A DNA stretch of 64,000 nt from Neolewinella persica DSM 23188. Lineage in GTDB: Bacteria > Bacteroidota > Bacteroidia > Chitinophagales > Saprospiraceae. The notes beneath the pieces were generated by a model. It was not told where the DNA came from. It made no database searches and saw nothing but the letters and a program-made list of their open reading frames with translations. Position numbers and translations under genes: made by a program. The stretch's first letter is position 1. Every line of letters begins with the position of its first letter. Shown here piece by piece: positions 1-8,110 of the stretch. The stretch is from the NCBI RefSeq assembly GCF_000373105.1, contig NZ_KB890430.1:1-64000 (forward strand), written 5' to 3'.

Positions 1-354
1 ACAATGACATTGAGCTCAAATACATACAGCCGGGCAAACCTTCCCAGAATGGTTTAATGGAACGACTTAACAAGACCTTACGCGTTGAATGCCTTGATCT
101 GAACTGGTTCCAATCTCTAGTGGAACTGAACGAGCGCATACAAGAATGGTCGGTAGTTTACAATCAGGTACGGCCACACAGCAGCATTGGATACAAATCA
201 CCCGTAAATCACGAGAAATCAAAACAGAATTTCTACTTTAGAGTGGTAGCGGCCTAGGGGAAGCGTACAGTAGCGGAACAAGGTCCGGGGAACATTACTG
301 CGCCTCGCTCAGAGGTCCAGCCACAATCGTTAATCATAAATGAAGGCCAGTTGA
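1..354 (+). mobile_element. Right part of an IS3-family insertion sequence, cut by the window edge
   Basis: The transposase tail (3-257) is followed by about 95 bases without an ORF, after which a truncated acetyltransferase-like reading frame begins. I take 258 to roughly 350 as the IS right end plus junction. The terminal inverted repeat cannot be identified because the left end lies outside the window, so the right border is a guess. Confidence 0.5.
3..257 (+). CDS. IS3-family transposase, C-terminal part of the DDE integrase domain (partial)
   Basis: The frame is open from base 3 and enters the window with the sequence IQPGKPSQNGLMERLNK, the hallmark of the rve integrase core of IS3/IS150-type OrfB transposases; the Glu of MERLNK would be the third acidic residue of the DDE triad. 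It ends with the usual tail, including VYNQVRPHSSIGYKSP. The N-terminal part (OrfA, helix-turn-helix and the first two catalytic Asp) lies before the window, so activity cannot be judged. It cuts and joins the IS ends during transposition. Confidence 0.9.
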   Translation, partial: NDIELKYIQPGKPSQNGLMERLNKTLRVECLDLNWFQSLVELNERIQEWSVVYNQVRPHSSIGYKSPVNHEKSKQNFYFRVVAA

Positions 355-453
355 GAGGGCGTTAACCCTACTGGTATAAAGCGACCTGAAGTGCTTAGCT
401 TTTATGAAAACCTTGGATTCAAAGCCTCTCATGAAGGTATGAAACTTCATTTT
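355..453 (+). pseudogene. C-terminal remnant of a GNAT-type N-acetyltransferase
   Basis: After an in-frame TGA at 352 the frame reads RPEVLSFYENLGF followed by KASHEGMKLHF. The pattern FYE-x-LGF plus a closing GMKL is typical of the end of GNAT acetyltransferases. No start or N-terminal acetyl-CoA-binding part is present, and the frame runs on antisense into the neighbouring acyl-CoA reductase gene without its own stop. I infer that insertion of the IS to the left removed the 5' part. The similarity is by eye and short, so this could be chance. Confidence 0.4.
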
Positions 454-466
454 CAGAGCAACAGCC

Positions 467-1531
467 CTACACCCCCAACAAAAACTCAAAAGTATCCACC
501 CCATCCGCATAATCCGCCAGCCCCGGCCGCTGCGCGGCCCCGAAGGCGAAGGTTGGCAACGACGTCTCCAGAAAACCGGGCTGGTGGACGACAAGTTGAA
601 TCTCTTCGGCACGGGCGTTGAGTTCGGTCGCCAGGGCCGCCTTGTCCGTGTAATACTCGAAGTGCAGGGTACCGATCCGGGAGGTGATGGCTTCGTTTTC
701 TATGACCATCAACGGGCCGGTGAGGTGGAAGCTGCCCTTATTCAGGGTGGTCAGGGCGTAGTTATAGTCGAAATTATTCTTCCACTTGGTGTGGTTCTGC
801 ATCATCTTCCATTCGTGGAAGACGTGGAGCAGCGGGTCCAGGTCGTAGCCCTCGGGCACGTAAAGCTTGGAAACGTTGCGGCAGCCCAGACCGAAGTACT
901 GGAAAACGTCGTGACCCAGGGCCCGCATCTCCTCCTCGGTTTCCGTGCCGGAGAGCACGGCGACGGCGTTTCGGTTCTTCCGGATGATGTGGGGGACGTT
1001 ACGAAAATAGGTCTCGAAGTAACGGGCGGAGTTGTTCGAGCCGGTGGCAATAACTGCGTCGTAGCCCTCCAGTTTTTCCACGATGTTGAAGTAGTCCGCG
1101 GCAGCCTCGTCAAACCTGGCCAGCAGCTTCAGCAGGTAGGGCAGGACGTATTCGTCCTTGCTGCTCAGCTTGAGCATCGCCTTGTGCCCGGCCACGTACA
1201 CGCAAAGGATGTCGTGAAACCCAACCAGGGGGATGTTCCCCGCCAGCACCAGGCCAACGGTCTTTTGTCCTTCTCCATTCGGGCCGGGCTGCGGCACAAA
1301 ACCTTCTCCCGCAACCGGGATGATCTTGTACCTCGACAGCCAGGCATTGAGTTTCTCTTCGTCGAGGAACTCCTCAACGATAGCATTCAACGAAGCCTGC
1401 TGATTTTCGAGGGTAAACCATTGGTTGTTGAACTCCGTCCGCGTCTGCAACGCGGTGAGGAACTCGTCTTCGCCGGCTTTGAGATGAGCCGCTAGTTGAT
1501 GGAGGGTGGAGAGGCGGGATTGGAGGGTCAT
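467..1531 (-). CDS. LuxC-type acyl-CoA reductase (fatty acyl-CoA/protein reductase family)
   Basis: The 354-residue protein matches the LuxC/acyl-CoA reductase family (aldehyde-dehydrogenase fold), which reduces an acyl-CoA or acyl thioester with NADPH to an aldehyde. Visible landmarks are the Rossmann-like GLVLAGNIPLVGFHD segment near residues 93-107, the GSNNSARYFE segment near 164-173, and FGLGCRNVSK, whose Cys217 is the expected nucleophile. The length is somewhat below the roughly 480 residues of classic LuxC and agrees with the shorter Bacteroidota form. No luxD/E-like partner is adjacent, so the substrate is unknown. The ATG at 1531 gives a normal N-terminus; a weak TACCTTCG lies just upstream. 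Confidence 0.85.
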   Translation of the reverse strand: MTLQSRLSTLHQLAAHLKAGEDEFLTALQTRTEFNNQWFTLENQQASLNAIVEEFLDEEKLNAWLSRYKIIPVAGEGFVPQPGPNGEGQKTVGLVLAGNIPLVGFHDILCVYVAGHKAMLKLSSKDEYVLPYLLKLLARFDEAAADYFNIVEKLEGYDAVIATGSNNSARYFETYFRNVPHIIRKNRNAVAVLSGTETEEEMRALGHDVFQYFGLGCRNVSKLYVPEGYDLDPLLHVFHEWKMMQNHTKWKNNFDYNYALTTLNKGSFHLTGPLMVIENEAITSRIGTLHFEYYTDKAALATELNARAEEIQLVVHQPGFLETSLPTFAFGAAQRPGLADYADGVDTFEFLLGV

Positions 1532-1666
1532 GGCGCGAAGGTACTAGATTCTCGCTTCGCTCGATAGTGGGTAGTAAGTAGTGGGCAGGGCTGTCGCAAT
1601 AAACAGCTGGACAGGCCCGATAAGCCTCACCTTTATACGGGTTGGAGAGGACTGCGTAAGCAGTGC

Positions 1667-2023
1667 CTAATTTTCGCTTTCCCAAACCAAAACATCCAAA
1701 AGGTCATTTGAAAAATCAGGACAATTGCCAAGCCCATTACCCGTAATCGTTCCGAATGGTGTGCAGAAATAGTCGCAATTGGGGGTGTACAAGATGCTCC
1801 CCAAATCACAACAACCTTCAGCAGCGAATAAATAAAGTGTCGTATCCTGTGTAGTCCAACGGAAGACCTTACCATTGGAGGACTTATCAAACTCACGGAT
1901 TTTATCTTCAATACAAATAGGAACGGCCTCCAATAAATTCAACGGAGCCTCCTCTTTTACACATGATAATTGGCAGACCAGTAAAACAGCCAGGTAGAAG
2001 TTTGCAATAACAGTGTTTTTCAT
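1667..2023 (-). CDS. Small lipoprotein of unknown function (DUF6970-like)
   Basis: This 118-residue protein starts with a lipoprotein signal peptide ending in LVCQLSC, with Cys21 as the likely lipidated residue. The mature part contains LYLFAAEGCCDLGSILYTP followed by CDYFC and a GxGxGxCPDF segment, so it is Cys-rich and probably folds in the periplasm with disulfides. The pattern resembles DUF6970 proteins of Bacteroidota, a tentative assignment. It stands alone, about 135 bp from the acyl-CoA reductase gene. Function unknown. Confidence 0.7.
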   Translation of the reverse strand: MKNTVIANFYLAVLLVCQLSCVKEEAPLNLLEAVPICIEDKIREFDKSSNGKVFRWTTQDTTLYLFAAEGCCDLGSILYTPNCDYFCTPFGTITGNGLGNCPDFSNDLLDVLVWESEN

Positions 2024-2173
2024 TTCTAGTTATTTAGGGTATTAAGTGTAGCAGAATTCTTAAACCAAAAACGATCTTGATAACGCCATTGCTGCTTCGC
2101 GCGAGTTAATAACTTCCCTCTTTCCGCTTCTCTATTTGCCAACTCGCTACGTACAAACCATTGCTAATTGCAT

Positions 2174-2412
2174 TTAATGGTTCCCACACTTCCTTTAGTG
2201 TAGCACTTACTGCCCTTAATGTCTTAGTGGTTATTCCCCCTGCTCCTTAATGCCCAAATGACCTTAATGGTTCCCACACTTCCCTTAGTGTAGCACTTAC
2301 TGCCCTTAATGTCTTAGTGGTTATTCCCCCTGCTCCTTAATGCCTAAATGACCTTAATGGTTCCATTCCTCTCTCAGTGTAGTACTTAGTGTTCTTACTG
2401 CCTTAGTGGTTA
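2174..2412. repeat. Tandem repeat, period 90 bp, about 2.6 copies
   Basis: Copies begin at 2174, 2264 and 2354, exactly 90 bp apart. The first two are nearly identical; the third diverges after about 15 bases but keeps the ending CTTAGTGGTTA. The block is built from words such as CCTTAATG, CTTAGTG and TTAGTGGTTA and supplies the last two codons and TAA stop of the DUF1415 gene at its right end. A related single arm in the other orientation lies at 47336-47385. The rest of the gap from 2024 to 2173 shows nothing recognisable. Confidence 0.9.
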
Positions 2413-2906
2413 AAAACCTCCCGCATCAAAGCAACATTCCGCTCAGGAATCCCCTCCACATCCGCATATCCTGCCACGGCAGTAGCAACAGAATCAACCC
2501 GTAGCAGCTGCAAAATCGGAAACGGCGAACGATTTGTCCGGTTCCCCGGGTCATCAGCAGCAACGCCTTCAAACTGGTAATTGGGGTGGAAGTGCGCAAG
2601 CTGTACCAACTCGTCGGCACCAGTTTCGGCCAGGGCTTCTTCGAAGGTGTAGACGAAGTCGAGAAAGGTGTCGAAATCCGCCAGCAGTTCAGGAAAAACC
2701 AGGAGGATGGTTTCTACCTCACTTTGCTCCTCCACCAAGGCTTGCACCTGCGTCAGCGCCGCATAAAAAGCGCCTTCTTCATCTGCTGCTTCCACCGGTA
2801 TCGCCACTACCCTCCCCTGTTCAAAGGGCAGCGCAGCAAAGGGGCAAAGGCCGTGACGAATCACGAAATCCCGCACCCATTTCATCGTTTGTTCGGCCGG
2901 GGTCAT
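2403..2906 (-). CDS. DUF1415 family protein
   Basis: The 167-residue sequence matches DUF1415, a small cytoplasmic family of unknown function found in proteobacteria and Bacteroidota. Visible landmarks are WVRDFVIRHGLCPFA near the N-terminus, LLVFPELLADFDTFLDF in the middle, and the motif LAHFHPNYQFEG followed by NRSPFPILQLLR, the most conserved stretch of the family. The ATG at 2906 overlaps the stop of the upstream pseudouridine synthase gene by 4 bp (ATGA), which implies translational coupling. The last two codons and the stop lie in the 90-bp repeat, so the C-terminus may have been reset by it. Confidence 0.88.
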   Translation of the reverse strand: MTPAEQTMKWVRDFVIRHGLCPFAALPFEQGRVVAIPVEAADEEGAFYAALTQVQALVEEQSEVETILLVFPELLADFDTFLDFVYTFEEALAETGADELVQLAHFHPNYQFEGVAADDPGNRTNRSPFPILQLLRVDSVATAVAGYADVEGIPERNVALMREVFNH

Positions 2907-3958
2907 GGGTGTGGATCGCTCTGTTTACGGTTCTCGATGTAGTTCCGCCAGCGGTTGATCATCTCCAGCATATCGTCGGGTAAGTCACTGTCGAACGACA
3001 TCCGTTCCCCGGTCGTTGGGTGCGTGAAGGCAATGCTTTTGGCGTGGAGTGCCTGCCGCGGGCAGAGGTCAAAACAACGATCTGCGAAGATCTTGAATTT
3101 GCTGTACACCGTCCCCTTCAGGATCCGGTCGCCGCCGTAGCGTGCGTCGTTGAACAGCGGATGGCCAAGGTGCTTCATGTGAACGCGGATCTGGTGCGTC
3201 CGCCCCGTTTCCAACTTCAGTTCGAGCAGCGAAACGTAATACAGGGCCTCCATCACTTTATAGTGCGTGACGGCGTGTTTGTGCCCTTCTTCCGGCTCCT
3301 CATAAACGCGGTATTTCTGGCGGTTCTTCGCATCACGGCCGATGTAGGCGTCGATGGTACCGGCGATTTCTTCCGGCTCTCCCCAGCAAACGGCCTGGTA
3401 AGTCCGTTCGATGGTGTGATCAAAAAATTGCTTCGCCAGGTGCGTCATCGCCTCGTCCGTCTTGGCGATCACCAGTAGGCCGGAAGTATCTTTATCAATG
3501 CGGTGTACGAGGCCAACCCGGCTTTCGTCGTTGCCGGACAGGGTGGGCAGATCCGTTTTATTAAGGTAAAACTTCAGCGCGTTGACCAGCGTCCCGTCCC
3601 GGTGCCCGTTAGCGGGGTGTACCACCATGCCCGGCGGTTTGTGGACGATCAGCACCGCATCGTCTTCGTAGCGGATGTCTAGCGGAATATCTTGCGGAAC
3701 CGGCGCGCCATCCTCCCCTTCGGGGCGATAGCGCGGAATCTCGATGGTGATCACTTCGCCGGGGCTGAGCTTATGGTTCACCTTCACCTCCTGGCCGTCC
3801 ACCAGAATGGTGCCGGCCTTGATGCCGTTCTGCACCCGGTTACGGCTGACTTTAGGCAGCTTATCGGTCAGGAATTTATCGATGCGCACCGGCTGTTGGC
3901 CGGGATCGACAAGGATTTCCTGGGTTTCAATGTGGTCGACGGGGTGTTTGGATAACAT
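2903..3958 (-). CDS. rluD: Large-subunit rRNA pseudouridine synthase, RluA/RluD family
   Basis: This 351-residue enzyme isomerises uridines to pseudouridine, in RluD's case in helix 69 of 23S rRNA. An S4 RNA-binding domain spans about residues 22-80 (RIDKFLTDKLPKVSRNRVQN). The catalytic domain contains VHRIDKDTSGLLV, with Asp155 as the nucleophile, and GRTHQIRVHM. S4 plus catalytic domain and overall length fit RluD better than RluA. The start at 3958 follows a TACCTTTG promoter element within 12 bp, so the leader is very short. It leads a two-gene unit with DUF1415. Confidence 0.9.
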   Translation of the reverse strand: MLSKHPVDHIETQEILVDPGQQPVRIDKFLTDKLPKVSRNRVQNGIKAGTILVDGQEVKVNHKLSPGEVITIEIPRYRPEGEDGAPVPQDIPLDIRYEDDAVLIVHKPPGMVVHPANGHRDGTLVNALKFYLNKTDLPTLSGNDESRVGLVHRIDKDTSGLLVIAKTDEAMTHLAKQFFDHTIERTYQAVCWGEPEEIAGTIDAYIGRDAKNRQKYRVYEEPEEGHKHAVTHYKVMEALYYVSLLELKLETGRTHQIRVHMKHLGHPLFNDARYGGDRILKGTVYSKFKIFADRCFDLCPRQALHAKSIAFTHPTTGERMSFDSDLPDDMLEMINRWRNYIENRKQSDPHP

Positions 3959-3962
3959 GCCG

Positions 3963-3970
3963 CAAAGGTA
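3963..3970 (-). promoter_or_regulatory. -7 element TACCTTTG before the rluD-type gene
   Basis: Read on the minus strand this is TACCTTTG, a full match to the Bacteroidota -7 consensus TAnnTTTG. It lies 5 bp upstream of the ATG, implying an almost leaderless transcript. No clear -33 TTG was seen at the usual distance. Confidence 0.5.
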
Positions 3971-4038
3971 GGTATTTCCAGAGCATGGTTTTGTGTTGAT
4001 TCCCTTCGCTATCGTTGCGGTTTATCTGGTAGTTCAGT

Positions 4039-4082
4039 AGTCTGGTAAGCCGGTCAAGCACGTGTGCCGGGCCTACCAGACT
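4039..4082. repeat. Intergenic inverted repeat AGTCTGGTA...TACCAGACT
   Basis: AGTCTGGTA (4039-4047) pairs perfectly with TACCAGACT (4074-4082), extended by CCGG/CCGG near the loop. It lies between two divergently transcribed genes and has no T-tract, so it is not a classical terminator. The same word GTCTGGTAG recurs at 46263-46296. Confidence 0.75.
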
Positions 4083-4089
4083 AATAAGT

Positions 4090-4124
4090 GGGCGCGGCCG
4101 CAGGTGCAGGGGAAGGTTGAAGGA
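4090..4124 (+). repeat. Single end of the GCGGCCGC dispersed element
   Basis: The sequence starts GGGCGCGGCCGCAGGTGCA and continues with the purine-rich tail GGGGAAGGTTGAAGGA seen at the other copies. No reverse end follows before the start codon at 4242, so this is a solo end or decayed copy. Nearby, 4213-4241 is a leader made of CAACAGACC words. Confidence 0.8.
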
Positions 4125-4241
4125 ACAGGGTGAGAGCAATCGACATCCCATTATGAAACGTTTGATCAACCATTCACCAGGCAGAAAGCATTTTTCTCCC
4201 GACCTTACGCCCCCAACAGACCAACAGATCAACAGACCAAC

Positions 4242-5426
4242 ATGACCATAGACTCCCTCTCCGTCCGCGACCCCGAATTCAAAAACCTTAACCCACCCCA
4301 CCAAATCCCCCTGGTAGCTGCTTCCAGCTTCGTATTCGACAGCATTGAGGAAGGCATGGCCATATTCAGCGGGGAGCAGCCGGGCCACGTTTACGGTCGG
4401 TTCGGGAACCCGACGATTGATGCGGCAGCAGCGAAGATCGCCGCCCTGGAAGGCTTCGGCCTCGACCAGCCCGCCGCCGGCCTCTTCTGCAGCAGCGGCA
4501 TGGCCGCCATCGCCACCGTCATGCTGGGCCTCTGTGAACCCGGAGATACGGTCTTAACCCAGGCGGACCTTTACGGAGGAACCACCGGCTTGCTTCAGCA
4601 ACTTGAAAAACGGGGCATCCAGACGACCACCTGTGATTTGCGCGATGAGGCGGCCGTCAATACTGCCTTTAACCGGGAGGGGCGCATCCGGATGATCTAC
4701 GTCGAGACGCCAAGTAACCCGACGCTGCGCGTCACCGATCTGGCCGCCCTCGCCAAAGTCGCGCACGCCAACGGCGCGCTTCTGGTAGCCGATAATACCT
4801 TCGCTACCCCCTTCGTACAACGCCCGATGGCCTTCGGCGCAGATATCGTGGTCCACTCCACCACCAAATTCATCAACGGGCACGGCACCGGAATTGCCGG
4901 CGCCATTGTTTGCCGAGATCCGGAGTTGCTGAATGAAAAGCTAGTACCCGTTTACCGACTCTACGGCGGCAGTGGCAATCCCTGGGATGCGTGGCTGGTC
5001 CTGAACGGCCTGAAGACCCTTGCCCTCCGCATGGAACGCCACAGCCAGAATGCGCAGGCGGTGGCGGAGTGGCTGGTGAAGCATCCCAGCGTTACTAACG
5101 TCAATTACCCCGGCCTACCCGGGCATCCGGACGAAGCGACCATCAAGGCGCAGATGTCGCAGATGGGCGGCATGCTCAGTTTCGAGCTGGCTGGCGGAAC
5201 CGAGGCGGGGATGTCCTTCATGAACCGGATCAAATTCTGTACCCTCACCCCTACCCTTGGGGACGTCGATACCCTGGTCCTGCACCCGGCCACGATGAGC
5301 CACCGGGGAGTGGACCCGGCCGTGCGCGCTGCGCACGGTATCTCCGACGGACTGATCCGGCTGTCGGTTGGTATTGAGGCGGTGGAGGATATTATTGCTG
5401 ATTTGGCGCAGGCGGTAAAAGGTTAG
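4242..5426 (+). CDS. PLP-dependent trans-sulfuration enzyme, methionine gamma-lyase / cystathionine gamma-synthase-like
   Basis: The 394-residue protein belongs to the Cys/Met metabolism PLP family (fold type I). Seen: YGRFGNPT near residues 51-58 (Tyr and Arg contacting the phosphate of the neighbouring subunit's PLP), CSSGMAAI at 83-90, VETPSNPTL at 154-162, and HSTTKFINGHG with Lys209 as the Schiff-base lysine. Members cleave or exchange the gamma substituent of methionine, homocysteine or cystathionine. Sequence alone does not separate lyase from synthase; the Cys near residue 98 is not diagnostic. It stands alone, so the direction of the pathway is unresolved. It ends TTAG and is followed directly by a word-repeat block (TGCATAGTTCAATAGTTCATAG). 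Confidence 0.85.
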   Translation: MTIDSLSVRDPEFKNLNPPHQIPLVAASSFVFDSIEEGMAIFSGEQPGHVYGRFGNPTIDAAAAKIAALEGFGLDQPAAGLFCSSGMAAIATVMLGLCEPGDTVLTQADLYGGTTGLLQQLEKRGIQTTTCDLRDEAAVNTAFNREGRIRMIYVETPSNPTLRVTDLAALAKVAHANGALLVADNTFATPFVQRPMAFGADIVVHSTTKFINGHGTGIAGAIVCRDPELLNEKLVPVYRLYGGSGNPWDAWLVLNGLKTLALRMERHSQNAQAVAEWLVKHPSVTNVNYPGLPGHPDEATIKAQMSQMGGMLSFELAGGTEAGMSFMNRIKFCTLTPTLGDVDTLVLHPATMSHRGVDPAVRAAHGISDGLIRLSVGIEAVEDIIADLAQAVKG

Positions 5427-5478
5427 TGCATAGTTCAATAGTTCATAGATCGGTGACTACCTGACCAATAACTACTAA

Positions 5479-5670
5479 ACTTATGCCCTTGAGGAGCAAC
5501 TCCAATTCGGCTTAGCTTACCGCCATAGACTAACGCAGTACGAACTTCAATACGGAACAATTATAGCAACTTGCGGCTCGATTCCTCCTTGCGAGGAATT
5601 CAACACCATTAATTCCCGGATAGATGCACGTACCGGGTATGGTTACCTGACGCTGGGGTATACTTTTTAG
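5479..5670 (+). pseudogene. C-terminal remnant of an outer-membrane beta-barrel protein
   Basis: Between an in-frame TAA at 5476 and a TAG at 5668 the frame reads about 63 residues: LQFGLAYRHRL, QYELQYGTI, a short loop with two Cys, then GYGYLTLGYTF before the stop. Alternating aromatic/hydrophobic strands and a terminal Phe are typical of the last strands of an outer-membrane barrel. There is no start codon or signal peptide. I read it as a gene relic; chance is possible. The rest of the 5427-5787 gap holds a word-repeat block after the lyase stop and a CAAC-rich leader before 5788. Confidence 0.4.
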
Positions 5671-5787
5671 GCCCAACGATCTTTTTAGGAATAACTAATC
5701 CCGACGTTCAAACGTTATTAGTTGACAGTTACGGCTTTAACCCCTAACTTGTCAGACAACAAGACAACCCGAAAACTCGATTAAACC

Positions 5788-5991
5788 ATGGATGCTCCCC
5801 AAAGCGATAGATTCCGCGAAATGCAGCGCACCAATAAGCAGATTGCCCAAAAGGCGGTCAGGTCTTCTATTGCCGGGCGCCGTCGCAGCTGGCTGGAGCG
5901 GGTTTTTGAGTTTGCCGGTAAGCGTTACCGGGTAGTCTCGTTGGGTGAAGCAGTGCCTGCGACCTTGCCAAAGCCCTCCACCGAATCATAG
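5788..5991 (+). CDS. Small basic protein of unknown function
   Basis: The 67-residue product is rich in Arg/Lys (RFREMQRTNKQIAQKAVR, then SIAGRRRSW) and has no signal peptide or membrane segment. It starts at ATG after a G-poor leader made of GACAAC words that resembles the leader of the gene at 16792, and is followed after 44 bp by a membrane protein gene. No family recognised. A small orphan gene is likely but unproven. Confidence 0.5.
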   Translation: MDAPQSDRFREMQRTNKQIAQKAVRSSIAGRRRSWLERVFEFAGKRYRVVSLGEAVPATLPKPSTES

Positions 5992-6035
5992 CTTAACGTG
6001 CAGGAGTTTCCTGCTACACCAGACAACCCCATCAG

Positions 6036-6815
6036 ATGAATCTGGCCATCGGCGCTTTGCTCGTAGCAATCCTGCTACTTCCGGGCATTATCTTTCGCTA
6101 CCTCTACATCCGCAGTGATGCTTTACGAAAGACGATTGACCTGAGCCTTTTAAATGAGGTCGTATTTATCCTTACCCCTTCGCTTTTACTTCACCTTGCT
6201 GGCCAGGGTGTTGCCCAGGGCTTTCTTGGCAAGAAACTTGACCTGAAAACCCTTTATCTCCTCCTTACCGGAAATGGTGACGGGCTTGACTTCAGCCTGA
6301 TTGAAAAAGGGTTCCCTTATTTCGTTCTGTACATTCTTATACTGTGCATTGTGGCTGGATTCTTCGGCATCTGGCTCCAAAAAATCGTGGTCTACTTTGG
6401 CTGGGATGAACGGTATAAAATCCTCCGCATCTATAACGATTGGGATAAATACTTCTCCGGGGCAGTACTCCCCGAAGCCGAAAGGAAAAGGATCGACTTC
6501 GTGCAGGTCGACGTGGTCGTACAATCTGCCAAAGGGGACGTATTGTACACGGGGGTGCTGGAGAACTATACCCTCAATAAGGACCAGGGTATTGATCGCC
6601 TTTTCCTCTCCAACGTTTACCGCCGGGAGTTTACCGAAGATCTCGCTATGGTGGAGACAGAACGTGATGACCCACCGGACGACTACCCCAGCTTTCGGGT
6701 CAAGGACTTCGACGAGCGCTACTATGCCCTCCCGGGCGCTTACTTCGTCATCCCGTTTGGCGAGATAAGGAACCTGAACATCATTTACAACACATTAGTG
6801 GAGGTGGAGGGCTAA
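6036..6815 (+). CDS. Membrane protein with C-terminal cytoplasmic domain, unknown function
   Basis: The 259-residue protein begins with a hydrophobic helix (residues 2-25, LLVAILLLPGIIFRYLYI), has a second hydrophobic stretch around 42-62 and a strong one around 93-117. The C-terminal ~130 residues are soluble and contain a small beta-rich segment (VDVVVQSAKGDVLYTGVLE). This arrangement resembles DUF6338-type proteins, but I cannot confirm the family. It lies 10 bp before the L,D-transpeptidase gene, so the two are probably co-transcribed, hinting at an envelope role. Function unknown. Confidence 0.75.
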   Translation: MNLAIGALLVAILLLPGIIFRYLYIRSDALRKTIDLSLLNEVVFILTPSLLLHLAGQGVAQGFLGKKLDLKTLYLLLTGNGDGLDFSLIEKGFPYFVLYILILCIVAGFFGIWLQKIVVYFGWDERYKILRIYNDWDKYFSGAVLPEAERKRIDFVQVDVVVQSAKGDVLYTGVLENYTLNKDQGIDRLFLSNVYRREFTEDLAMVETERDDPPDDYPSFRVKDFDERYYALPGAYFVIPFGEIRNLNIIYNTLVEVEG

Positions 6816-6825
6816 ACCATCAACT

Positions 6826-7524
6826 ATGGCAATTCGACTCCCGCTTTCCTTATTACTGGGCCTGTTGTTCGCCGCCTGTCACCAAACCAATCGTCCGCCA
6901 CCAGAACAGTTGGAAGATCTTATGATAGGTCAAGGCTTAGACACGATGAATTATGAGGTTTTCATCCGCTCGTTCAAACTGGAGCAAGAGCTGGAGGTAT
7001 GGATAAAAACGGAGCATTCTGCGGCATTCACTTTGCTGAAGACCTACCCCGTGTGCCGGGCCAGTGGAGATTTGGGGCCCAAACGACAGGAGGGGGACCG
7101 GCAGGTCCCCGAAGGGTTTTACCACATTGACCGCCTGAACCCCAACAGTAGTTACCACCTGTCGCTTGGATTGAATTACCCAAATAAGTCTGATCGGATA
7201 AGAGGAGACCAGCAGCAGCCGGGTTCCGATATTTTTATTCATGGTGCCTGCGTAACGGTAGGTTGTATTCCGCTCACCGACCCGCTGATCGAGGAGGTTT
7301 ACCACCTGGTGGAAACGGCCCAAAAGCGGGGTCAACAGCAGGTGATGGTCCATGTTTTTCCCGGACGGATGCATACTTCAGCCTTTCAGAAGATGATGAA
7401 GGACAGTCCCCACTTTTCGTTCTGGCAAGAGCTTCTGGATATCTACGCGTATTTCGAAAAAAACCAGGTCCCGCCTTCGTTCGGCATAGAGGACGATGGC
7501 CGATATTCGTTGTTGCCAGAGTAG
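6826..7524 (+). CDS. L,D-transpeptidase (YafK/YkuD-like), lipoprotein
   Basis: The 232-residue protein has a lipoprotein signal peptide with a candidate lipidated Cys18 (LLFAAC). The catalytic YkuD-type region contains the expected motif IFIHGACVTVGCIPL: His139-Gly140 and nucleophile Cys147. LGPKRQEGDRQVPEGFYHI upstream is typical of the YafK branch. Such enzymes use a Cys thioester to form 3-3 peptidoglycan cross-links or attach or release proteins on meso-diaminopimelate; which reaction applies here is open. Probably co-transcribed with the preceding membrane protein (10 bp gap). An element of the GCGGCCGC family begins 8 bp after the stop. Confidence 0.88.
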   Translation: MAIRLPLSLLLGLLFAACHQTNRPPPEQLEDLMIGQGLDTMNYEVFIRSFKLEQELEVWIKTEHSAAFTLLKTYPVCRASGDLGPKRQEGDRQVPEGFYHIDRLNPNSSYHLSLGLNYPNKSDRIRGDQQQPGSDIFIHGACVTVGCIPLTDPLIEEVYHLVETAQKRGQQQVMVHVFPGRMHTSAFQKMMKDSPHFSFWQELLDIYAYFEKNQVPPSFGIEDDGRYSLLPE

Positions 7525-7532
7525 TGTCTTCT

Positions 7533-7644
7533 GGCGCGGCCGCAGGTGCTGGACATACGTTGAGAAGAGCAAGGGAATAGTGCTCACTACCTTCCTTTTT
7601 ACCTTTCTGCCCTTTAGTGCTTTCCATAGCACTTGCGGCCTAGG
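7533..7644 (+). repeat. GCGGCCGC dispersed element, both ends present
   Basis: The left end GGCGCGGCCGCAGGTGCT (7533-7550) and a decayed inverted right end AGCACTTGCGGCCTAGG (7628-7644) enclose about 78 bp that is purine-rich on the left (GAGAAGAGCAAGGGAA) and pyrimidine-rich on the right, as in the copies at 12697 and 43234. It has no coding capacity and sits directly 3' of the L,D-transpeptidase gene. Confidence 0.8.
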
Positions 7645-7753
7645 GTGTCCAGTCTGATAGTAATCCTCCCCTACGTTTTTTAGTCTCGCAATGCTTCTAA
7701 ACGATGAGAATACTCCGTCTACGTGGCATCCCGTCATACCTGCCTGCCGGCGG

Positions 7754-7777
7754 CCTACTTTTCATGGGAAAAGTAGG
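7754..7777. repeat. Perfect intergenic hairpin CCTACTTTTC/GAAAAGTAGG
   Basis: Ten-base arms with a 4-base loop (ATGG). It is nested inside a wider inverted repeat (TGCCTGCCGGC near 7741, GCCGGCAGG near 7820). It lies in a roughly 690-bp gene-free stretch (7645-8331) where I see no coding frame. Confidence 0.8.
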
Positions 7778-8110
7778 AGCCTGGTGATGGCTCATACAAT
7801 TTGCATTTCTTAACGGCCGGCAGGAGCAGCATTTGCGGCCGGGGCCAAGGCCGTAGCTGGTGGTTGCAGGGAACGATTTGCGTTTCAGGCAAAGCAACTA
7901 ATCTGGTGGGTTAAGTAAAATTCAGTGGGAGGAGACAAAGTCTTGGTTTTCAAGCATGAAACCTAAAGTTTTAGCTTATCCATAAGGCTGAAACTTTTAC
8001 GAAAAATCAGGTAGCGATCGATGGAATTCCGGTTTCGACTTCCAGAGATCGGCGTGAGCTTCGCTGCTATCTTCGGTGGTGGCGGTGACCGGCACAGCCC
8101 GGCATTTTTG

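Noticed and set aside
584-1495. A 303-codon open frame on the + strand
   Set aside because: Antisense to the LuxC-type acyl-CoA reductase, which has clear family motifs.
2174-2412. CRISPR-like repeat
   Set aside because: The 90-bp units are direct tandem copies without spacers.
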